NCBI RefSeq assembly: GCF_029193575.1
Contig: NZ_JARGCS010000012.1
Location: forward strand, 186,001 to 250,000
DNA from: Pseudomonas entomophila
GTDB lineage: Bacteria; Pseudomonadota; Gammaproteobacteria; Pseudomonadales; Pseudomonadaceae
Direction of reading: 5' to 3'
Length of the DNA stretch: 64,000 bases
Position numbers and translations under genes: made by a program. The notes beneath the pieces are model-generated. The model searched no databases, was not told the DNA's origin, and saw nothing but the letters and a program-made list of their open reading frames with translations. Position 1 is the stretch's first letter. Each line of letters begins with the position of its first letter. Shown here in pieces: positions 19,447 through 31,400 of the stretch.

Positions 19447-22400
19447 GTGGACAGAAGCGTCGCCTCCGTTTTGCCAACCCGTCTTTCCCACCTTTCGCTG
19501 GCCGTCAGCCTCGCCGTCGGCGCCATGGCCTTCGGCCTGTCGAGTGAACAGGCACTCGCGGCCTGCACCACGGCCGGCTCCGTCGTCACCTGCAACGGTG
19601 CGGCCAACCCGCTGGCGCCGAGCTTCACCAGTGTCGCGAACAACCTGGCGGTCACCGTCAACCCTGGCGCAACGGTCGGCGTGCTGCTTGGCGTGGGGGG
19701 CACCGCGATGACCCTGACGGGCAACAATGTCAACCTCACCAACAACGGCAGGGTCGACCCTTCCCTGTTGGGGGCGATCAGCCTGCTGAGTACCGGTACC
19801 CGAATCGGTAACACCAACAACAGCAACGTCGTCATCACCAACAACGCGAGCGGTATCTTCAATGGCACCGGCGGGCTGCTGGGCGTCAACTTGGGCAACC
19901 TCAATGGCATGGCGCTGGATGTGACCAACGGCGCGGGGGGCACCACCACCATCACCAACGACGGCACCATTGGCTCGGCCTCGATCACTTTGGGCGTGCT
20001 GACCGAAGACACACCGGTCGTCGCGGTCAGTGGTGGCGGGACGGTGAATATGAGCAACGCCGGCACCATCACCGGCCGTTTGGCCTTCCAGGCCTCTGCG
20101 AGTGGCAACACCTTCACCAACAGCGGCACCCTCAACGGCAGCCTGTCGATGGGCGCGGGGTCGACCAACCGCTTCAACGCCGTGACTGGCGGCAGCGTCA
20201 ACAAAGGCGCCGGTCTCGGCGTGCAACTACTGGTTCTCAGCAACCCGAACCTGGGCTTCGCCGCCGCCGGCACGGTGGATGGCGGTTTGGGCGGCGACAA
20301 CACCCTCGCGCTGCGCAACCCCGGCAACAGTGGCAGCACAGGCACAGGTACCATCAACTCCGGCACCTACGTCAACTTCAACCGCCTGATCGTCGACAGC
20401 GGCACCTGGAGCCTGGTCGGCCAGGTGCTCAACGGCGCCACCCAGACCACCCTCAACGGCGGCGTGCTCAACTTCGACAACGCCAGCGCGTTCGGCAGCG
20501 GCGGTATCACCGTCAACGGCGGGAGCCTGCTGGGCAGTGTCGGTGGGCTGAGCCTGGCCAATACCCTGACCCTCAACGGCGGCCTGAGTGTCGGCGGTGC
20601 CAACGACCTGGCCCTCAATGGCGTGGTCTCGGGCGTCGGCGGGTTGACCAAGACCGGCGCCGGCCTGCTCACCCTCGGTGCCAGCAATACCTACAGCGGC
20701 GGTACTACCTTGGATGCTGGCGGCCTCAACCTGACCAGCGCCGCGGCACTCGGCAGCGGTGGGCTCACCGTCAGCGGCGCGGGCAGCCTGCAAGGCAGCG
20801 TGCCACTGGTGCTGAACAACGCTGTCGCGCTGAATGCGGCGCTGACCCTGCCCGGCAGCAACGCCCTGACCCTCGGTGGCGTGCTCAGCGGCACGGGCTC
20901 CTTGGTCAAGAGCGGCACCAGCAACCTGACCCTCAGCGGCGCCAATACCTTCACCGGTGGCACCAGTCTCGGTGGCGGCACGCTCACCCTCGGCAACAGC
21001 GCCGCTCTTGGCAGCGGTGCGCTGACCCTGACCGGCAGCGGCGTGCTGGACACCACGGCGGCGATGACGCTGGCCAACGCGGTCAACCTCGGTGCCAACG
21101 CACTGACCCTGACCGGCAACAACGCCCTTACGCTGGGCGGCGTGATCGCCGGTGCGGGCGGCAGCCTGGTCAAGAACGGCGCCGCCGACCTGACCCTGAA
21201 CGGCACCAACACCTTCAGCGGCGGCACCACGCTCAACGCCGGCAAGCTCACCGTCGGCGCCGATGCCGCGCTCGGCACCGGCGCACTGACCCTGGGTGGC
21301 AATGCCAGCCTGGACGCCAGCGCCGCGGTCAGCCTGGGCAATGCCATCAGCCTTGGCGCCAACACCCTCAACCTGCTGGGCACCAGCGCCACCACCTTGG
21401 GCGGTGTGATCAGCGGCACCGGCGCACTGGTCAAGAGCGGCGCCGCCGACCTGACGCTCAACGGCAACAACACCTTCAGCGGCGGCCTGACGCTCAACAC
21501 CGGCAAGCTTACCGTCGGCCACAACAATGCCCTTGGCGGCGGCGCGCTGACCTTGGGCGGCAACGCCAGCCTCGACGCCAGCACCGGGGTCAACCTGGGC
21601 AACGCCATCAACCTGGGCGCCAATACCCTCAACCTGCTGGGCACCAGCGCCACCACCCTGGGTGGGGTGATCAGCGGCACCGGCGCGTTGGTCAAGAACG
21701 GCGCCGCCGGCCTGACCCTCAACGGCGCCAACACCTTCAGCGGCGGCACCACCCTCAACGCCGGCGTGCTCACCGTGGGCAACAACGACGCCCTGGGCAG
21801 CGGCGCCCTGAGCCTGGGCGGCAACGCCAGCCTCGACGCGGGCGTGGCCGTCAACCTGGGCAATGCCATCAACCTGGCGGGCAACACCCTGAGCGTGGTG
21901 GGCAGCAACGCCACCACCCTGGGTGGGGTAATCAGCGGTACCGGTGCGCTGGTCAAGAACGGCACCAGCAACCTTACCCTCAGCGGCGCCAACACCTTCA
22001 GCGGCGGCCTGACCCTCAACGCCGGCACCCTGACCCTGGCCAGCGCCGCAGCGCTCGGCACGGGCGCGCTCAATGTTGGCGGCGCGGCCACCTTGGCCAA
22101 CAGCGCGGCGATGACCCTGAACAACGGCGTCAACCTCGGCGCCAACCTGACCCTGGCCGGCGCCAATAACCTGACCCTGGCCGGCAACCTCAGCGGCACC
22201 GGTGGCCTGATCAAGAACGGCGCCGGCACCCTGACCCTGAGCGGCAGCAACACCCATAGCGGCACCACCGCGCTCAACGCCGGCACCCTGATGCTCGGCA
22301 GCGCCACCGCCCTGGGCACCGGCGCCCTCAGCGCTGGTGCCAACACCACCCTGGACACCTCGGTGGCGGGGCTGAACTTGGGCAACGCGCTTAACCTGGT

Positions 22401-25400
22401 CGGCAACTTCAACCTCGCGGGCAGCAACGACCTGACCTTGGGGGGCGTCATCGCAGGCGCCGGTGGCTTGACCAAGAACGGCAGCGCCACCCTGACCCTC
22501 AACGGTGCCAACACGCAGCTCGGCGCCACCAACCTCAACGCCGGGCGTATCGTGGTCGGCAGCAACACCGCCCTGGGCACGGGGGCGCTGAACACCGCCG
22601 CCAACACCCACTTGGACGCCAGCACCGCGGTCAACCTCGGCAACACCGTCAACCTGACGGGCGCCCTGACCATCGACGGCACCGCCAACCTCGGCCTCGG
22701 CGGCCTGATCAGCGGTGCCGGCAGCCTGGTCAAGAACGGCGCCGCGACCCTGACGTTGTCCGGCCCCAACGTCTACCTCTTCGGCACCACCCTCAATGCC
22801 GGTGGCCTGGTGCTGGGCAATAGCGCTGCCCTGGGCGTCGGCAAGCTGACCGTGGCGGGCGCAGGCAGCCTGGATGCCTCGACTGCGCTGACCGTCGGCA
22901 ACGCCGTCACCCTGGACGCCGACCTCACCCTGGTCGGCAGCAACGACCTCAACCTCACCGGCCTGATCGACGGCACCGGCCGGCTGATCAAGAACGGCGC
23001 CAGCACGCTGACCCTCGGCGGCCTGAACACCTATGCCGGTGGCACGCTGCTCAACGGTGGCACCCTGGTGCTCGGCAATGGCAGCGCCATCGGCACCGGC
23101 GACCTCACTGTCGGTGGCGCCGCGAGCCTGGACAGCAGCACCCCGCTGAGCCTGGGCAACAACATTGGCCTGAACGCCGACCTCACCCTCAGCGGCAGCA
23201 CCGCGCTGACCCTTGACGGTGTGGTCAGCGGGGCAGGGCAGCTGATCAAGAACGGCAACGCCACCGTGACCTTGAATGGGGTCAACACCTATGCCGGCGG
23301 CACCACGCTCAACGCCGGTGGCCTGGTCATAGGCAATGGCAGCGCACTGGGCAGCGGCACCCTGACCGTGGCCGGCGCCGCCAGCCTGAACAACAGCGCG
23401 ATCACCAGCCTGGGCAACGACATCGCGTTGAACGCCAACTTGACCTTGGGTGGCGGCAACGACCTGACCTTGGGCGGCATCATCAGCGGCACTGGAGGCT
23501 TGATCAAGAACGGCTTGGCCGACCTTACCCTGACCGGCAACAACACCTTCAGTGGCGCCGTCGACCTGCTTGGCGGCAGCCTGACCACCGTTGGCAGTGG
23601 TGCATTGGGCAACGCTTCGTCGGTGAACGTCGGCGCTGGCGCCAGCCTCAACCTTGGCGCCAGCACCAGCATTGGCGGCCTGAGCGGCGCGGGCGCCGTG
23701 AACGTCGCTGGCGGCAGCGACCTGACCGTCGGTGGCAACAACCTCAATGGTGTGTTCAGCGGTGTGCTGGCCGGTTCCGGTGGGCTGATCAAGAACGGCA
23801 GCGGCAGCTTGGAGCTGTCGGGCATCAACGTGCTCGGCGGCAATACCACGGTCAATGCCGGCCTGCTCAACGTCACCGGCTCGCTGGCCAGCGCCAACGT
23901 ACAGATCAACAGCGGCGCCAGCCTCGGTGGCACCGGCAACCTGCTGGGCGCGGTCGACATCGCCAACGGCGCGCACCTGCTGGCCAGCAGCGGTGCGACC
24001 CTCAACACCGGTGCGCTGACCCTGCACAGTGGCTCGATCCTCGACTTCAGCCTCGGCTCGCCCTCCACCGGCGGCACAGCGCTGGTCAGCGTCAACGGCA
24101 ACCTGACCCTCGATGGCACCCTCAACGTTACCGATCTCGGTGGTTTCGGCACCGGTGTCTATCGGCTGTTCAACTACACGGGCGCGCTGGTCGACAACGG
24201 CCTGCTGTTCGGTACGTTGCCCGGCAGCGTATTGCCAGGCGATGTCCAGGTGCAGACCTCCATCGGCTCGCAGATCAACCTGCTGGTGGGGGGCGCGACC
24301 GGCACCGTGCAGTTCTGGGACGGTGCGCAGAGCGTGCCCAATGGCGCCATCGACGGCGGCACGGGCACCTGGAACGGCAGCAACACCAACTGGACCGACA
24401 TCAACGGCGTGGTCAACAACACCTGGGCCGGTGACTTCGCAGTCTTCCAAGGCACGGCCGGGGACGTCACCGTGGTCGGCACCCAGGCCGCCACGGGCCT
24501 GCAGTTCGTCACCAATGGCTATCGCTTGATCGGCGCTGGCGGCCTGAACCTGGTCAATGGCAGCAACGGTGCCTTCGCCGTGCGTGTCGATCCGGGCGTT
24601 ACCGCGACGATCAACGTCGGCCTGTCCGGCACCGGCCAGCTGGCCAAGCTCGACACCGGCACCTTGGTGCTCAATGGCGCCAACAGCTACACAGGTGGCA
24701 CCCTGTTCAACGGCGGCACCCTGGTGGTGGGCAGCAACACTGCGCTGGGCAGCGGCGCGGTCAGCGCCGCTGCGGGCACCACCCTGGACAGCAACACCGC
24801 CGTCACCCTCGGCAACGCCCTGGCGTTGAGCGGCGCCCTGACCATCGGTGGCAGCGCCGACCTTGGCTTGTCTGGCGTGGTCTCGGGCGCCGGCAGCCTG
24901 GTCAAGAACGGCGCGGCCAACCTGACGCTGGGCAACGCCAACACCTACAGCGGCGGCACTACGCTCGCCGCCGGCACCCTGACCGTGGGCAACGACCAGG
25001 CCCTCGGCGCGGGCGGACTGAGCGTCAGCGGTGCTTCCAGCCTCGCCGCCACCGGCAATGTGGCACTGAACAACACCGTTGCCCTGAACGCCAACCTGAC
25101 CGTGCCGGGCGCCGACAACCTCACCCTCAACGGCGCTCTGAGTGGCACCGGCGGGCTGATCAAGACCGGCAGCGGCGTACTCACCCTGAACGGCAGCAAC
25201 AACTACCAGGGCATTACCAGCCTCAACGGCGGCACCCTGGTGGTCGGCAGCAATACCGCCTTGGGCACTGGCGCGCTGAACGCCGCGGCTGGCACCACCC
25301 TGAGCGCGGGCACCAACGTGACCCTGGGCAACGCCCTCAACCTGACGGGCAACCTGACCCTCGCCGGCGCGCAGAACCTGGCGCTGGGTGGCACCATCAA

Positions 25401-28400
25401 TGGTGTGGGTGGCCTGACCAAGACCGGCACCGGCACCCTGACGCTGAGTGGCACCAACGGTTACCTGGGCAATACCAGCCTCAACGCTGGCACCCTGGTG
25501 CTGGGCAGCAACTCGGCGCTTGGCCTCGGCGCGCTGAACGCCGCTGCCGGCACCACGCTGGACACCAGCACCGCCGTCACCCTCGGCAACTCGGTCAACC
25601 TGGCGGGCAACGTGACCGTCACAGGCAGCAACGACCTCAGCCTGGCCGGCCTGGTCAATGGCGCGGGCGGCCTGACCAAGAACGGCGCCGGCAACCTCAC
25701 CCTCGGCGGCGCCAACGGCATGCTCGGTGGCGTGGCCCTCAACGCCGGCACCCTGACCCTGGGCAACAACCTGGCCCTGGGCCTCGGCAACCTGACCGTC
25801 GGCGGCGCGGCCAACCTGGCCACCACTGGCGCGCTGACCCTGGCCAACCAGGTCGTGCTCAACGATACCCTGACCCTGCCCGGCAATAACGACCTGGCGT
25901 TGAACGGCGTAATCAGCGGCACCGGTGGCCTGAGCAAGACCGGCACCGGCAACCTGACACTGGGCGCGGCCAACACCTACCAGGGCACCACGGTCCTGGG
26001 TGCTGGCACGCTGACCCTGGGCAACGACAGCGCGCTGGGCGCTGGCAACCTCTCGGTGACCGGCAACAGCACCCTGGCCACCACCGGCGCCCTGCAAGTG
26101 GCCAACGCCATCGGCCTGGGCACCGGCGTCGCCCTGGGCATCAACAACGCCCAGGCCCTGACCCTCAACGGTGTCATCAGCGGCGCTGGCAGCCTGAACA
26201 AGAACGGCAGCGGCCAACTGGTGCTCAACGCTGCCAACAACTACACCGGCGGCACCGCGCTGCAGGCCGGCAGCCTGCTGCTGGGCAACGCCAGCGCCCT
26301 GGGCAGTGGTGCCCTGAACGTCACCGGCGCCGCTGGCCTCGACGCCAGCCTGGCCGTGGCGCTGGTCAACGCGATCAACCTGAGCGGTGGCAACCTCACC
26401 CTCGGCGGTAGCCAGGCCATCACCCTCAACGGCGTGGTTTCCGGCACCAACGGCCTGGTGAAGAACGGCGCCGCCACCCTGACCCTCAACGGCAGCAACA
26501 CCTACAGCGGCGGCACCACGCTCAACGCCGGCACGCTGGTCGTCGGCAGCAATACCGCGCTTGGCACCGGCGACCTGACCACCGGCGCCAACACCTCCCT
26601 CGATGCCAGCGCCAGCACTGCACTGGCCAACAATGTGCACTTGGGGGGCACGCTCAACCTGCCCGGCAGCGCCGACCTGACCCTCAACGGCGTGCTCGAC
26701 GGCGTCGGCGGCCTGAACAAGGCCGGTGCCAGCACCCTGACCCTCAATGGCGCCAACAACTACCTGGGTGGCACCACCCTGGGCGCCGGGCAACTGGTGG
26801 TCGGTAACGACAACGCGCTGGGGCAGGGCGCCCTGACCGTCGCCGGGGCCTCGACCCTGAGCAGCGGCGCAGCCAGCACCACCCTGGCCAATAACGTCAC
26901 CCTCAACGCCGGCCTCACGGTGGCGGGCGCCAACGACCTGACCCTCAACGGCGTCATCAACGGCACCGGTGGGCTGGTCAAGAATGGCAGCGGCAACCTT
27001 ACCCTCAACGGCAACAACGGCTATCAAGGCGGTACTGAACTCAATGCCGGGCGCCTGACCGTCGGCAGCAGCGGCGCCCTGGGCACCGGCACCCTCGCTG
27101 TCACCGCCGACGCCACCCTGGCCAACAGCTCAGCGATGGCGCTGGGCAACACCATCGCCCTGAGCAACGGCGCCAACCTGACCGTCGACGCCGGCAACGC
27201 CCTGATCTTCAGTGGCGACCTGGGCGGCACCGGCAACCTGGTCAAGACCGGTGTCGACGACCTGACCCTGGTCGGCGTCAAGACCTTCACCGGCAACGTC
27301 GACATCCAGGCCGGTTCGCTCACCACCCTGGGCTCCGGCGTACTGGCCAACGTCGACACGCTCAACGTCGGCGCCAGTGGCCAGCTGAACCTCAATGGCA
27401 ACGCCAGCCTCGGCAGCCTGACCGGCAGCGGCATTGTCGATATCGGCGTCGGCAGCGTCCTGAGCCTGGGCGGCAACAACCTCAGCACCACCTTCGCCGG
27501 CGACCTCAATGGTTTGGGCGGGCTGACCAAGGTGGGCAGCGGCACCCTGACCCTGACCGGCACCAGCAACCTGGCCGACAACACGCAAGTCAACGCTGGC
27601 ACCTTGAAAGTCGATGGCACCCTGGGCAGCAACCTGCTGACCGTCGCCAGCGGTGCGACGCTTACCGGCAGCGGCACCGCCAACGCCGCGGTGGTGATCG
27701 ACAACGGCGGCCACCTGGCAGGCCAGAGCGGCGCCACCCTGGGCCTCGGCTCGCTGGTGCTGGGCAGTGGCGCGATCGTCGACGTCGGCCTTGGCGCACC
27801 GTCCACTGGCGGCACCGCGCTGTTCAACGTCGGCGGCAACCTGACCCTCGACGGGACCCTCAACGTCAGCAACATCGGTGGTTTCGGCAACGGCGTGTAC
27901 CGCATCTTCGACTACGCCGGCGCCCTCACCGACAACGGCCTGGACTTCGGCAGCCTGCCGATCGGCGTTGGCCTGGGCGATGTGAGCCTGCAGACCGCAC
28001 TGGCCAACCAGGTCAACCTGCTGGTGAGCGGCTCCAACCTGAACATCCAGTTCTGGGACGGCAGCCAGACCGTGGGCGACGGCCAAATCAATGGTGGCAG
28101 CGGCACCTGGAACGCCGCCAACACCAACTGGACCGACCTCAACGGCACCACCAACAGCGCCTGGGGCAACACCTTCGCCGTGTTCCAGAGCACCCCTGGC
28201 GACGTCACGGTCGAGGGCAGCCAGGCCGTCAGTGGCCTGCAGTTCGTCGTCGGTGGCTATCGCCTGCTGGCCGGGGCGGCTGGTGCGTTGAACCTGGTCA
28301 ATGGCAGCGGCGGCGATACCAGCGTGCGGGTCGACCCAGGCGCCACCGCCACCCTCGATGTCGGCCTGACCGGCGTCGGCAAACTGAACAAGCTCGACAG

Positions 28401-31400
28401 CGGCACCCTGGTGCTCAACGGCAACAACAGCTACAGCGGCGGCACGGCCTTGAGTGGCGGCACGATTATCGTGGGCAGCAACACCGCCCTCGGCACGGGC
28501 GGGTTGGCGACCGCCGCCGGCACCACCCTGGACAGCAACGCCGCGGTCAGCCTGAACAACACCGTCACCCTGGCCGGCCCGCTGAACATCGCCGGCAGCA
28601 ACGACCTGGCGCTGACCGGCAACCTCGGCGGTGCCGGTGGCCTGGTGAAGGCCGGTAACGCACGCCTGCTGCTGGCCGGCAACAACACCTTCGCTGGCAA
28701 TACCGCACTCAATGCCGGCACCTTGGCGGTCGGCTCCAACACCGCCCTGGGCACCGGCAGCCTGAACGCCGCCGCCGGCACCAGCCTGGACAGCACCCAG
28801 GCGGTGAACCTGGGCAACAACGTCAACCTGGCCGGCAACCTCAACGTGCTGGGCAGCAACGACCTGAGCCTCGGCGGCACCGTCGCCGGTGCCGGCCGCT
28901 TGATCAAGAGCGGCGCCGCACGCCTGGCCCTGAACGGCGCCAACACCTACAGCGGTGGCACCGAGCTGCAGGCTGGCACCCTGGTGCTGGGCAACAACGC
29001 CGCGCTCGGCACCGGCGGCCTGGACGTCACCGGCAACGCCAGCCTCGACACCAGCAGCGCGGTCACGCTGGCCAACGCGGTCAACGTCACCGGCACCCTC
29101 AACGTGCTCGGCAGCAACGACCTGCAACTGGGCGGTGTGCTCAGCGGCAACGGCACGCTGAACAAGAGCGGCCTGGCCGACCTGACCCTGTCGGGCAACA
29201 ACACCTTCAGCGGCATCCTCAACGTCCTCGCGGGCAACCTCAGCACCATCGGCACCACCGCCCTGGGCACCCAGAGCGCGCTGAACGTGAGCACTGGCGC
29301 GACCCTGAACCTGGATGGCAACACCACCCTGGGCAGCATCGGCGGCACGGGCGCGATCCAGATCGCCACGGGCAACAGCCTGAACGTCGAAGGCGGGGTA
29401 TTCGATGGCGTCATCAGCGGCACCGGCACCCTGAACAAGCTCGGCACGGCCAGCCTCGCGCTCAATGGCGCCAACAGCCATACCGGCAACGCCAACGTGC
29501 AGGCCGGTAGCCTGCGGGTCAACGGCAGCTTGGCCAGCACTACCGTGAACGTCGCCAGTGGCGCCACCCTGGGCGGTACCGGCAGCCTCGGCGGCAGCGT
29601 CAACGTCGCCAGTGGCGGTGCCCTGGCGGCCAGCAGCGGCAGCACGCTGAGCGTCGGCAACCTGGTGCTGGGCAACGGCTCCAGCTTCAACGCCGCGCTC
29701 GGTGCGGCCTCCAGTGGCGGCACGGCGTTGGTCGACGTGGCCGGCAACCTGACCCTCGGCGGCACCCTCAACGTCACCGACATCGGCGGCTTCGGCGCCG
29801 GGGTCTATCGGCTGTTCGCCTACGGCGGTTCCCTCACCAACAACGGCCTGGCCCTGGGCAGCGCACCGGTGCCGACCACCGACCTGACCGTGCAGACCGC
29901 GGTCGCCAACCAGGTCAACCTGGTGGTCGGCGGCGCCAACAACCTGCTGTTCTGGGACGGCAGCCAGACCGTCGCCAACGGCGTGATCGACGGTGGCAGC
30001 GGCACCTGGAATGCCACCAACACCAACTGGACCGACGCCAACGGCGTGCTCAACAGCACCTGGAACGACACCTTCGCGGTGTTCCAGGGGGCGGCGGGCA
30101 CTGTCACGGTGAACGGCAGCCACAGCATCACCGGCCTGCAGTTCAGCACCGACGGCTACGTGCTCGATGCCGGCACTGGCGGCGAACTGCTCGGCAACGG
30201 CGCCACCAACCTGCGCGTCGACAGCGGCGTGACCGCCACCCTCAACGTCGCCCTCAATGGCAGCGGCAGCGTCACCAAGCACGACGCGGGCACCCTGGTG
30301 CTCAACGCCGCCAACGGCTACAGCGGTGGCACCCAGCTCAACGGTGGCACCCTGGTGGTCGGCAACGACAGCGCCCTGGGCAGCGGCACGCTGACCGCCG
30401 AGGCGGGCACCACCCTGGACAGCAATACCGCTGTCACCCTGGCCAACAATGCCGTGCTCAACGGCGCCCTGGCCATCGGCGGCAGCAACGCCTTGACCCT
30501 GAACGGCAACGTCAGCGGCGCGGGCGGGCTGGTCAAGAACGGTGCGGGCCTGCTGACCCTCAATGGCAGCAACAACTACACCGGCGGCACGCAGATCAAC
30601 GCTGGTAGCGTGGTCGGCAACAGCGCCAGCCTGCAGGGCAACATCCTCAACAACGCCGCGCTGACCTTCGCCCAGAGCGCCAACGGCACCTACGCCGGCA
30701 ACCTCAGCGGTACTGGCAGCCTGACCAAGGACGGCGCCGGCGAGCTGCTGCTGACCGGCAACAATGGCCTGACCGGCACCACCTCGGTGAACGCTGGCAG
30801 CCTGCTGGTCAATGGCCGTCTCGACAGCGCCCTGGTGCAGGTGGCCACTGGCGCCCGCCTGGGTGGCAGCGGCACCCTCGCAGGTACGGTGCAGGTGCAG
30901 AACGGCGCCACCCTGGCGGCAGGGCAAAGCAGCACGCCATTGACCGTGGGCAGCTTGAGCCTCTCCTCGGGCAGCGCCCTGGACTTCAGCCTCGGCGCCC
31001 CGGCGGCCTCCACCACCGTGGTGCGGGTCAATGGTGACCTGGTGCTCGACGGCACCCTCAACATCACCGATGCCGGCGGCTTCGGCACCGGCGTGTACCA
31101 GCTGTTCAGCTACGGCGGCCTGCTCACCAACAATGGCCTGCTGTTCGGCGCCATCCCAGGCAGCGTGGCCCTCGGCGACCTGAGCCTGCAGACCGCCATT
31201 GCCAACCAGATCAACCTGGTGGTGCAGAACGCCGGCGAGCAACTGCAGTTCTGGAATGGCGGCAAGACCAACCCCGACGGCAGCATCGGCGGCGGCAGCG
31301 GCACCTGGGGGCCGGGCACCAACTGGACCAACGCCGGCGGTACCTCTGGCGAGAACTGGGGTGCCCAGTACGCGGTGTTCGGTGGCCAGCCCGGCACCGT